Assembly (NCBI GenBank): GCA_031276055.1
Contig: JAISNW010000019.1
Coordinates: 1 to 7,597, forward strand
Length of the DNA stretch: 7,597 nucleotides
From: Deferribacteraceae bacterium
Lineage (GTDB): Bacteria > Chrysiogenota > Deferribacteres > Deferribacterales > JAISNW01
Direction of reading: 5' to 3'
This document shows, piece after piece, positions 1 through 6,257 of the stretch; the stretch's first letter is position 1; each line of letters begins with the position of its first letter. A program made the translations under genes and the position numbers. The notes beneath the pieces were generated by a model. It had not been told where the DNA came from. It searched no databases and was given only the letters and a program-made list of their open reading frames with translations.

Positions 1-804
1 GTTATCAGCCGCTTCATTTAAATAATGCTTTTCATAAGGTCTATTCCCCTTAAACGACAGCCTCCCCTCATTAAACAGCTTAATAAATTTTTTAGGGGTT
101 GACCACTTCCTGCTCTTTAACATAGGCAGCCTTAAATCTATCTCTTGTATGATTAGCTCGTTAGGAGCGCCTGGCACAGAGAGATCTTTTGGGAAAAATA
201 TCTCCCCTTCATCATCCACCTCTGAATAATTCCTTAACCATGAGATCCCTCTTTTAAGCATATAATCCGAATTCAACTTCGCCAGCAGCTTTTTGGCGGT
301 TTCTCTTCCAAACAGGATAAACTCCCTTCTAACCTTATCGGAGATATCTTTAATCATCGCGGCGTCATCGGGGTTATTCACCCGCCTAATCTTAAAGCCG
401 CCCAACCTCTTTTTATCCTTTGCATACCCTATAATATATTCATGCACAGTATTGATGTGCCGAGAGTTGCTGCGAACAGCCTGCATAGTTATAAATGCGC
501 CTAGGAAGTTAGACTTACTGAAGATGCCATCAGCCTCAACCTTTAACTCATAAAGGCAGCTGTCGTCTATAGAGATAAAGATTACCCCATCATCTTTTAA
601 TACAGCTTTAGCAAGTTTGAGCCGCTTTGAGATGAAGTCCACCCAATCTTCACGTTTATCATGGTAAGAAAATTTATTTCCTGTATTATATGGGGGGTCT
701 ATATAGATCATATCAAAGAACATCTGCTCTTCATATAATAACCTGAGATAGTCTAGATTATCTCCAATAGCGGCTGTCCCTAGCGGTGAGGTTTGTTCTC
801 CCAT
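1..804 (-). CDS. DNA methyltransferase (DPPY, type III Mod-like), 3' part missing
   Basis: The frame is open from the ATG at 804 to base 1 (268 codons, no stop), so the C-terminal part lies outside the window. Residues 36-42 read DPPYNTG, the catalytic motif IV of amino-methyltransferases that transfer a methyl group from S-adenosylmethionine to adenine N6 or cytosine N4. Other family signs are the opening AAIGDNLDYLRLL (11-23), GVIFISIDD (73-81) and HEYIIGYAKDKK (121-132), as in type III Mod and related beta-class enzymes. In that class motif IV comes first and the SAM-binding FxGxG motif lies near the C terminus, so its absence here is expected. Residues about 140-268 would be the start of the target-recognition region. 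The gene begins 28 bases after ftsY on the same strand. Its ribosome site is weak (AAAGAG, about 7 bases upstream). No restriction gene is visible, so whether it is an orphan enzyme or half of a restriction system cannot be told. The general enzyme class is secure; base and target specificity are unknown. Confidence 0.9.
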   Translation of the reverse strand, partial: MGEQTSPLGTAAIGDNLDYLRLLYEEQMFFDMIYIDPPYNTGNKFSYHDKREDWVDFISKRLKLAKAVLKDDGVIFISIDDSCLYELKVEADGIFSKSNFLGAFITMQAVRSNSRHINTVHEYIIGYAKDKKRLGGFKIRRVNNPDDAAMIKDISDKVRREFILFGRETAKKLLAKLNSDYMLKRGISWLRNYSEVDDEGEIFFPKDLSVPGAPNELIIQEIDLRLPMLKSRKWSTPKKFIKLFNEGRLSFKGNRPYEKHYLNEAADN

Positions 805-832
805 AATTATGCTCTTTAATCTCTCTTAATTA

Positions 833-1714
833 TTATCTGCTAAGGATAGCATCTGCAAAGCTCTCTGGTTCAAAATCTAGTAGATCTTCTGAGGTTTCCC
901 CTACCCCAATATATTTCACAGGAATTTTAAGCTCAGAGGCGATTCTAAGCACTACCCCGCCTTTTGCGGTTCCGTCGAGCTTTGTTACGGCTATATCGGT
1001 TACCCCGATCATCTCTCTAAAAACTCTAGCTTGGTTCAGGGCGTTCTGACCCGAGCCCCCGTCTAAAACGAGCAAACTTTCATGAGGCGCTCCGCTATGG
1101 GCGCTGCCGCAAACTCGAACTATCTTTCTTAGCTCTTGCATGAGGTTCTCTTTGGTATGCAGCCTCCCTGCGGTGTCTATAATCACGGCATCGCAGCCGT
1201 TTTTTACCCCATATATTACAGCATCATAAGAGCAGGCGGCGGGGTCGCTGCCTGCTTTAGGGGCTATTATATGGCAGCCTAGCCTATCAGCCCAACTTTT
1301 AAGCTGCTCTATAGCGGCTGCTCTAAAGGTATCCGCGGCGGCAAGGCATACCTTCTTGCCGCTCTTTACCGCCTTATCCGCTAATTTTGCTGCTGTTGTT
1401 GTTTTTCCTGTTCCGTTCACACCCACAACTAAAACTACCTTTGGGATATTATTTTCGCTTTCAGATATTGAGGGTATAGGGGGAAAGAGGGAAACAATCT
1501 GATCTTTTAAGATTTCAAGAACCTTATCCGCATCTCTAGCTTTGCGTGCGGCGGCAACCATATCTTGCGCAAGGGCAGCGCCCATATCTGTAAGCACCAT
1601 CTGTTCAAAGAGCTCTTCCCAAAAATTTTCATCAAAAGATGGGGAAGAAAAGATAGATGTGATCTGACGCGAAGTTTTTTGCAACCCTTCCTTTAGTCTG
1701 TTAAATACGGACAT
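833..1714 (-). CDS. ftsY: Signal recognition particle receptor GTPase FtsY
   Basis: FtsY is the membrane-associated SRP receptor. It pairs with Ffh in a GTP-dependent complex that delivers ribosomes making membrane proteins to the Sec translocon. The 293-residue protein has a helical N domain (about 1-85) and a full G domain: P-loop GVNGTGKTTT (98-107), ADTFRAAAIEQL (127-138), DTAGRLHTK (180-188), the TKLDGTAKGG box (244-253) and the closing GVGETSEDLLDFEP (270-283). The acidic A domain of E. coli FtsY is absent, as in many bacteria, so membrane contact would rest on the first basic helix. One oddity is residues 218-223, DGGSGQ, where the family usually has a D-A-T-T-G-Q-like sequence. The ATG start gives a normal N domain; the upstream ribosome site is poor (AGCAG), and the gene starts 20 bases after the receiver-HPt gene, suggesting co-transcription or coupling. 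FtsY rather than Ffh, because there is no methionine-rich M domain. Confidence 0.97.
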   Translation of the reverse strand: MSVFNRLKEGLQKTSRQITSIFSSPSFDENFWEELFEQMVLTDMGAALAQDMVAAARKARDADKVLEILKDQIVSLFPPIPSISESENNIPKVVLVVGVNGTGKTTTAAKLADKAVKSGKKVCLAAADTFRAAAIEQLKSWADRLGCHIIAPKAGSDPAACSYDAVIYGVKNGCDAVIIDTAGRLHTKENLMQELRKIVRVCGSAHSGAPHESLLVLDGGSGQNALNQARVFREMIGVTDIAVTKLDGTAKGGVVLRIASELKIPVKYIGVGETSEDLLDFEPESFADAILSR

Positions 1715-1734
1715 TATCTGCTTTTTAGAATAAC

Positions 1735-2475
1735 TTACGACTTACGATATTTTGCGCTGAAATCGTTATAAACCCTTGTGACAGCGGATTCCAGATTGGT
1801 GATAATCTTGTGCAGATCAAGCGATTGTGAGGGGTATTTTGTCTGGCTTTCAATGTCTTCAGAGAGTTTACCAATATTATTAAGCCTTAAATTTCTGGAT
1901 GCACCTTTTATGCTGTGGGCTTTAGCGCGGATGACGTCAAAATCTTTTGTATCAGCTGCGGTGCGCATTTCAGCTATCTCTCTGTTGACGGTAAGGAAAA
2001 ATTGTTCAAATAGATCAACGAGCACAGCTAGATCGGAAACGCCTAGTGCACTAGAGAGCTTTTCAACATCTACAACATCTTCGCCTGGTGCGGCGCCTGC
2101 TTTACCTGAGCGGACGCGGTCTATAGTCTCTTTAAGGGATTTTACGCTGATAGGTTTTGTTATATAGCCATCCATCCCCATATTTAAGAAACGACGTATC
2201 TCTGTCTCTTTTGTGGTATTAAGCACCGCCACAATAGGGGGGCATACAAATTGTTGAGAAGCTTTTGAACGGTGGATTATCTCTTCAAGGGTATCTTTAC
2301 CCAACGCGGGCGAGGCAGTATCAACAAAGACAATCTCAAAGCCTTTAGATATTTTCTGCTCTAACTCGCTAGGTCTAAGAGCGAGCTCAACAAAATACCC
2401 CGACTGCTCCAAAAACATGGTCATAAGCCTGCTGTTAATCGGATTGTCTTCAAACACCAACGCTCGATTCGGCAT
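1735..2475 (-). CDS. Receiver-HPt phosphorelay protein
   Basis: This 246-residue soluble protein joins a CheY-like receiver (about 4-123) to a histidine phosphotransfer domain (about 137-242) without any kinase or DNA-binding domain. The receiver shows the acidic pair E9-D10, the likely phosphoacceptor D52 (IVFVDTASP), and the GMDGYITKPI block (100-109) with Y104 and K107. The HPt domain shows AHSIKGASRNL (186-196), with H187 as the expected phosphorylated histidine. Such proteins normally pass phosphate between a hybrid kinase and another regulator. The usual switch Thr/Ser is replaced by leucine (L85), and the usual MPxMdG turn after D52 is not kept. I chose the ATG at 2475 because AGGGAG lies 6 bases upstream. 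A TTG at 2538 would add 21 residues that fit no receiver and would overlap the candidate -35 box. It is the first of three leftward genes and diverges from the HD-GYP gene. Partners are not in the window. Confidence 0.88.
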   Translation of the reverse strand: MPNRALVFEDNPINSRLMTMFLEQSGYFVELALRPSELEQKISKGFEIVFVDTASPALGKDTLEEIIHRSKASQQFVCPPIVAVLNTTKETEIRRFLNMGMDGYITKPISVKSLKETIDRVRSGKAGAAPGEDVVDVEKLSSALGVSDLAVLVDLFEQFFLTVNREIAEMRTAADTKDFDVIRAKAHSIKGASRNLRLNNIGKLSEDIESQTKYPSQSLDLHKIITNLESAVTRVYNDFSAKYRKS

Positions 2476-2480
2476 CACAT

Positions 2481-2486
2481 ACTCCC
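2481..2486 (-). promoter_or_regulatory. Ribosome binding site that sets the receiver-HPt start
   Basis: On the minus strand AGGGAG lies 6 bases before the ATG at 2475. This good Shine-Dalgarno match supports that start over the in-frame TTG at 2538 or the GTG directly before the ATG. Confidence 0.75.
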
Positions 2487-2509
2487 TACAAGATATGAAT
2501 ATATTACAC

Positions 2510-2538
2510 ATATTATCTGATTTTTTTAATAAATACAA
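2510..2538 (-). promoter_or_regulatory. Candidate sigma70-type promoter for the leftward operon
   Basis: Reading the minus strand, TTGTAT (2538-2533) and TAATAT (2515-2510) are separated by 17 bases within a very AT-rich stretch, placed about 35 bases before the receiver-HPt start. The -35 box matches the consensus at only three positions and the -10 box at four, so this is a position-based guess. Confidence 0.35.
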
Positions 2539-2583
2539 TCACCCTTACCGCTTTTGCAAGAAAATCAGGGAAAAAATAACTAT

Positions 2584-2623
2584 TGCAAATTCCCCTTCAC
2601 TGTCCGCTCTTTTATAATTTGCA
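2584..2623. repeat. Short inverted repeat in the divergent intergenic region
   Basis: TGCAAATT (2584-2591) and AATTTGCA (2616-2623) are perfect 8-base inverted copies separated by 24 bases, midway between two divergent genes. The spacing is long for one dimer site but could suit a looped or tandem operator. An AT-rich 8-base match may also arise by chance. Confidence 0.25.
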
Positions 2624-2649
2624 CAATTCACAAAATATCGTATAAGCAT

Positions 2650-2678
2650 TTGCTATTGCTGTCTGTCTATGCTACACT
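2650..2678 (+). promoter_or_regulatory. Candidate sigma70-type promoter for the HD-GYP operon
   Basis: TTGCTA (2650-2655) and TACACT (2673-2678) have the standard 17-base spacing and end 27 bases before the HD-GYP start. Each box matches the consensus at four positions. It would drive the HD-GYP gene, the 115-residue gene and purB, which are spaced too tightly for internal promoters in the gaps. Confidence 0.45.
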
Positions 2679-2705
2679 ATACCCTGTGGGGATATAGGAT
2701 ATACG

Positions 2706-3893
2706 ATGGGCGAATTGGAAAAAAAGGGCGAATCAGATAACTTTGAAAGTTTTGATGATATAGATGACGATTATATAAATAATTATCTAAACATCGCCGC
2801 CCCTGCTCAAGAACCTGTTTCAAAACCTGAGCAGGTAAAACCCTCTAAAATTCCACCGCCTCCTCCTAAAAAACCGTCAGAGCCTCCTGTTTCAACTAGG
2901 CCGCCTGCGCCTGAGTCCGCCGAAGCCGATTGGCGCACATGGCTTGGTGCGGGCTATGTGCAAAAACGCGGAATAGAGGTTGTGGAATCCGTTATCACCG
3001 ATCTTAGAAACGGTAGAAAGATGAATATTCAGGCGGTGTTAAACCTCATTGAAGATCTTTTAACATCCTGCCGCCAGAATGAAGAACGTTTTATAAACCT
3101 AATCCGCGTGAAAGACCCTGGAAATTACTCTTTTTCCCACCCTGTCAATGTCGCCATATGCAGCATTGCAGTAGGGGCTACCTTGCAGTTTAATAATAAG
3201 CAGTTAATAAGATTGGGGCTTGCAGCGCTCCTTCATGATATAGGGGAAATTAAACTCCCTGCCCGAATGTTGAACAAGTATGCTAAATATACAGGCTCTG
3301 AGCTTGCAGCTATGCAAAAGCATCCTGCCTTAGGGGTTGAAGTATTAAAAAAAGATGGGCAGGTGCCGGAAGATGTGCTGCTTGGGGTTTTCCACCACCA
3401 TGAACGTTTAGATGGTTCAGGATATCCTTCAGGGCACCTTGGGCGCTTTATACACCCGCTGGGGAAGATTATAGCCCTCGCGGAAACCTTTGATGCGATG
3501 ACTAGCATTAGAAACAACGCCTCATCCAATCCGCCCGCAGACGCGTTGAAAACAGTTTACAGTCTGTCGGGCAAACACTATGATCCAAATGCTGTAAAAG
3601 CCCTTATCATGCTCTTAGGGTTATACCCGATGGGTTCTCTAGTGCGCCTTTCAGGTGGGCAGCTTGCGATAGCGTTTACAAAGAATAGAGAAAATCTATC
3701 CAAACCTAATGTGATTGTCATCACAGATAATAACGGGCAGCCTATAGAACCATTTTTAGTCAATCTAAATAATGATCCTGTGGGAAGGTGGATCACATAC
3801 ACTGAAGATGCTAATCTGATGCAGGTAGATACAAATAAATACATTCAAGACTTTCTGCTCAGAAACAAAACTGTGGAAAATATAACCTATTAG
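2706..3893 (+). CDS. HD-GYP domain protein (cyclic-di-GMP phosphodiesterase family, altered active site)
   Basis: HD-GYP proteins hydrolyse the second messenger cyclic di-GMP, or bind it when degenerate. This 395-residue protein has an acidic tail (1-30), a proline-rich linker (about 33-70, with six prolines in a row at 49-54 interrupted only by I49), a helical segment (75-135) and the HD-GYP domain (about 140-310). Metal-site residues are recognisable: H145 in YSFSHPVNVA, H177-D178 in LLHDIGEIKLP, H206 in QKHP, H231-H232 in HHERLDGSGYP, with GYP at 239-241. Two key positions differ: E181 replaces the lysine of HDxGK, and E260 (LAETFDAMTS) sits where the last metal-binding aspartate is usual. 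The RPYR that normally follows is also absent (SIRNNAS). Residues 311-360 match the usual C-terminal extension. No receiver, sensor or membrane segment is present, so it is cytoplasmic. AGGA lies 6 bases before the ATG. Family is certain; catalytic activity is not. Confidence 0.92.
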   Translation: MGELEKKGESDNFESFDDIDDDYINNYLNIAAPAQEPVSKPEQVKPSKIPPPPPKKPSEPPVSTRPPAPESAEADWRTWLGAGYVQKRGIEVVESVITDLRNGRKMNIQAVLNLIEDLLTSCRQNEERFINLIRVKDPGNYSFSHPVNVAICSIAVGATLQFNNKQLIRLGLAALLHDIGEIKLPARMLNKYAKYTGSELAAMQKHPALGVEVLKKDGQVPEDVLLGVFHHHERLDGSGYPSGHLGRFIHPLGKIIALAETFDAMTSIRNNASSNPPADALKTVYSLSGKHYDPNAVKALIMLLGLYPMGSLVRLSGGQLAIAFTKNRENLSKPNVIVITDNNGQPIEPFLVNLNNDPVGRWITYTEDANLMQVDTNKYIQDFLLRNKTVENITY

Positions 3894-3902
3894 GGTGTAA
3901 AG

Positions 3903-4250
3903 ATGCTTTCTGGATTAAGGTCTGTTGCGGGTTTATTAGCTGCGGGGCAGCAATCCAAATCCTTCAGCAAATTCCAATCCCCTAAAGCTCCATTAAAAGA
4001 GAAGCGCTCTCTATTTGTAAAGCAGAACAACCCAGGCTACTATAAAGATAATTACGGCGTCATAAGAACTCCGTCAGGCAGCCCGCTCTTTTCAGTATCT
4101 GAAAAATACAATATAGGGCTTGACGGCACTATCTTTGAATATGATAAACCTGTTGGAGTTTTAAGGATGTTCGATGTGGCGTCAGATATTGTTTCCGCTG
4201 AAGACGCCCTTGTATTCCGTTTGTCTCCCCCTATTTTAAGAACCAGATAA
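3903..4250 (+). CDS. Uncharacterised 115-residue protein, possible FlgF/FlgG-like core
   Basis: I do not recognise this gene by name. The ATG follows AGGGTG by 5 bases, starts 9 bases after the HD-GYP gene and ends 10 bases before purB, so it looks like a real operon member. Residues 1-40 are basic and serine/alanine-rich, with a weakly hydrophobic start (LRSVAGLLAAG) but no convincing signal peptide. Residues 47-107 have a pattern that resembles the central domain of flagellar rod/hook proteins (FlgF, FlgG): YYKDNYGVIRTPSGSPL, then IGLDGTIFEY, then VGVLRMFD and DALVFRL, like their 'F..D..G.Lvt..G.pv / I.i..dGtI / vG.L...f / g.nLF' sequence. The conserved N- and C-terminal rod helices of those proteins are missing, so it would be an isolated domain. 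This comparison is from memory and by eye. Alternative: an unrelated small beta-rich protein. The coding call is more secure than the family suggestion. Confidence 0.72.
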   Translation: MLSGLRSVAGLLAAGQQSKSFSKFQSPKAPLKEKRSLFVKQNNPGYYKDNYGVIRTPSGSPLFSVSEKYNIGLDGTIFEYDKPVGVLRMFDVASDIVSAEDALVFRLSPPILRTR

Positions 4251-4254
4251 GGAG
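4249..4254 (+). promoter_or_regulatory. Ribosome binding site that sets the purB start
   Basis: AAGGAG overlaps the stop codon of the preceding gene and lies 6 bases before GTG at 4261. The in-frame TTG at 4255 directly abuts this site and has no room for ribosome binding, so GTG is the better start. Confidence 0.8.
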
Positions 4255-4260
4255 TTGTTT

Positions 4261-5691
4261 GTGAATCCTGAAAGCTATGAATCTCCATTCAAGCAGCGCT
4301 ATGCCAGCGAGGAGATGTTAAAACTGTTTTCACCGCGAAATAAATTCATACTTTGGAGGAAGTTGTGGATCGCTCTAGCTGAGGTAGAGAGGCAGTTAGG
4401 GCTTCCTATAACCGAAGAGCAGATAATTCAGATGAAAGAAAATGCGGAAAATATAGATTTCGCCTATGCCGCTGAAATGGAGGAGCGTTTTAGACACGAT
4501 GTTATGGCGCATGTCCACGCCTTCGGTAAAGCTGCGCCGCTAGCTAAACCTATAATTCACTTAGGGGCTACAAGCTGTTTTGTGGGGGACAATGCAGATA
4601 TAATTATCATGAGAGACGGCATTAAAATGCTCCAAAAAAAGATTGGAGCGTTCATGGCGAATCTTAGAGATTTCGCCCTTAAATATAAAGACCTGCCAAC
4701 CCTCGGCTTCACACATTTTCAACCCGCGCAGCTTACAACTGTGGGCAAGAGGGCGTCTTTGTGGCTTTTTGATATTTATATGGATTTAGAGGCTTTAACC
4801 GCTGCACAGGAGAGGTTGATGCTGTTAGGTTCAAAAGGCGCAACAGGAACTCAAGCATCTTTCCTCGAACTTTTCAAAGGAGATCATAATAAAGTGAAAA
4901 CTCTAGAGCGCTCTATCGCTCAAAAGTTCGGTTTTAATAAGGTGCAGCCGGTGAGCGGGCAAACCTATTCCCGTAAACAAGACGCCATGGTGCTTGCCGC
5001 CCTTGCGCAATTTTCCAGCAGCGCAAATAAATTTGCAACAGATATTAGGCTCTCAGCACATCTAAAAGAGGTGGAGGAGCCTTTTGAAAGGGATCAGATC
5101 GGCTCCAGCGCCATGGCGTATAAACGCAACCCCATGCGCTCTGAACGGATATGCTCCATAGCAAGATTTGTTATAAACCTTGCCTCTAATGCTTATTATA
5201 CCCATGCAAACCAATGGTTTGAGAGAACATTGGATGATTCCGCCAACCGCAGGCTTTCTATTTCGGAGGCATTTTTGGGAGGCGATTGCCTTGCGGAACT
5301 CTACAAATCTGTGTCAAAAGGTTTAATAGTAAACGAAAAGGTTATAGAAAGGCATATCCGCGAGGAGCTTCCATTTATGGCAACCGAAAACATTATAATG
5401 CAATCGGTGGTAAAGGGCGGGGATCGTCAACAAATACATGAGATTATAAGGCAGCACTCTCTAGAGGCAGCCCGCCGCGTAAAAGAGTGCGGAGAGGTAA
5501 ACCCGCTTATATCTCTTTTGGAAAATGATAGCAAGATCCCGCTTACAAAAGAGGAGATAAAGGCTGTTCTTACTCCAGAAAAGTTTGCAGGCAGAGCTAA
5601 GGAACAGACAGAGGAGTTTATAAAAGAGTATATAGACCCTGTGCTGGAAAAACTTGAAGTATCCGAAAGAGACGGCAGAATAAGGGTATAA
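4261..5691 (+). CDS. purB: Adenylosuccinate lyase, eukaryote-like long form
   Basis: PurB cleaves fumarate from SAICAR and from adenylosuccinate, two steps of purine/AMP synthesis; it is a cytoplasmic homotetramer. The 476-residue protein closely follows animal ADSL as I remember it: YESPFKQRYAS (6-16), RHDVMAHVHAFG (78-89, active-site histidines), IIHLGATSCFVGDN (98-111), the catalytic-histidine block TLGFTHFQPAQLTTVGKR (147-164, H152), TGTQASFLELF (195-205), TDIRL (260-264), WFERTLDDSANRR (319-331) and ELPFMATENIIM (369-380). The fumarase/lyase signature loop is GSSAMAYKRNPMRSE (281-295), with catalytic serine S282/S283; A286 replaces the usual proline of MPYKRNP. This type is distinct from the roughly 430-residue B. 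subtilis and 456-residue E. coli forms. The gene starts with GTG after a strong AAGGAG and is last in the HD-GYP operon. Its length and motifs suggest an intact enzyme. Confidence 0.97.
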   Translation: MNPESYESPFKQRYASEEMLKLFSPRNKFILWRKLWIALAEVERQLGLPITEEQIIQMKENAENIDFAYAAEMEERFRHDVMAHVHAFGKAAPLAKPIIHLGATSCFVGDNADIIIMRDGIKMLQKKIGAFMANLRDFALKYKDLPTLGFTHFQPAQLTTVGKRASLWLFDIYMDLEALTAAQERLMLLGSKGATGTQASFLELFKGDHNKVKTLERSIAQKFGFNKVQPVSGQTYSRKQDAMVLAALAQFSSSANKFATDIRLSAHLKEVEEPFERDQIGSSAMAYKRNPMRSERICSIARFVINLASNAYYTHANQWFERTLDDSANRRLSISEAFLGGDCLAELYKSVSKGLIVNEKVIERHIREELPFMATENIIMQSVVKGGDRQQIHEIIRQHSLEAARRVKECGEVNPLISLLENDSKIPLTKEEIKAVLTPEKFAGRAKEQTEEFIKEYIDPVLEKLEVSERDGRIRV

Positions 5692-5709
5692 ATCTTAATG
5701 ATATTTATA

Positions 5710-5741
5710 TTGACAATCCGGTAAATAAAATTGAATATACA
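5710..5741 (+). promoter_or_regulatory. Candidate promoter upstream of the NfeD gene
   Basis: The 65-base gap after purB contains a perfect TTGACA (5710-5715). The best -10-like hexamer, TATACA (5736-5741), is 20 bases away, longer than the ideal 17. GAATAT at 17 bases is a poorer box. AGGGT (5743-5747) is the likely ribosome site for the next gene. No convincing terminator hairpin is seen in the gap, so read-through from purB remains possible. Confidence 0.4.
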
Positions 5742-5756
5742 TAGGGTAAAATAGTT

Positions 5757-6236
5757 ATGAATTTTGATATAGGCAAGCTCTTATTTTCTTCTGGTTTTTG
5801 GGTTGCCGTTGGGGTAATCTTTCTCTTGATCGAGGGTTTTACCTTTCACCTGGTGTCGGTTTGGTTTTTCCTTGCGGCTCTTGTCATGGTGCTACTGACG
5901 CTATTTTTTAATATTCCTTATCTCTTTCAAATGGCGCTGTTTTTATCTATCTCCATACTCCTCCTCTTATTTACCCGCCCTTTTGCCGCTAAAAAATTGA
6001 ATGTAGGTAAGGTTAAAACCAATGTAAACGCCCTTTGGGGAGTGAGAGCGTTGGTGGTGAAAAAAATACCCAAACATGAACGCGGGGAAATAAAGGTCAG
6101 CGGGCAGATATGGACGGCAATCTCTCTAGACGGCGGCGAAATAGCTGAAGGGAGTGAAGTTATAATAGATAGAATTGAAGGGGTTAAGGCGGTGGTGCAC
6201 CCTGCTGACGCTGAAAATCAAACAATGGGTGAATAG
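5757..6236 (+). CDS. NfeD-like membrane protein (short form)
   Basis: This 159-residue protein has three hydrophobic segments (about 13-30, 33-51 and 55-73) followed by a soluble domain (about 85-150). That domain carries the NfeD OB-fold pattern: GVRALVV (95-101), RGEIKVSGQIWTAIS (109-123) and EGSEVIIDRIEGVKAVVHP (131-149). It lacks the N-terminal ClpP-like serine protease of the long NfeD proteins, so it is the short YbbK/NfeD1b type. These proteins sit in the inner membrane, are generally encoded beside an SPFH/stomatin gene, and are thought to help build or regulate membrane microdomains with it. Here the SPFH gene follows after 21 bases, which supports the call. AGGGT stands 9 bases before the ATG. 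Confidence 0.92.
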   Translation: MNFDIGKLLFSSGFWVAVGVIFLLIEGFTFHLVSVWFFLAALVMVLLTLFFNIPYLFQMALFLSISILLLLFTRPFAAKKLNVGKVKTNVNALWGVRALVVKKIPKHERGEIKVSGQIWTAISLDGGEIAEGSEVIIDRIEGVKAVVHPADAENQTMGE

Positions 6237-6257
6237 ATTTTAGTAAATGGAGTAAGT

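Noticed and set aside
293..553. Plus-strand open frame inside the methyltransferase
   Set aside because: It lies fully opposite a frame with clear methyltransferase motifs and encodes nothing recognisable.
1..804. Phase-variable Mod gene
   Set aside because: No tandem short repeat or homopolymer tract long enough to suggest slippage is present in the visible part.
1778..2167. Plus-strand open frame opposite the receiver-HPt gene
   Set aside because: Serine/threonine/arginine-rich antisense shadow of a gene with clear receiver and HPt motifs.
2476..2538. Upstream TTG extension of the receiver-HPt gene
   Set aside because: It adds 21 residues that do not fit a receiver domain, has no ribosome site, and overlaps the candidate -35 box; the ATG at 2475 has AGGGAG at good spacing.
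2417..2617. 66-codon plus-strand frame across the divergent region
   Set aside because: It overlaps the start of the receiver-HPt gene and the promoter region, has no good ribosome site, and gives no familiar protein.
5692..5756. Rho-independent terminator after purB
   Set aside because: The gap is AT-rich, but no stable stem followed by a T-run was found.
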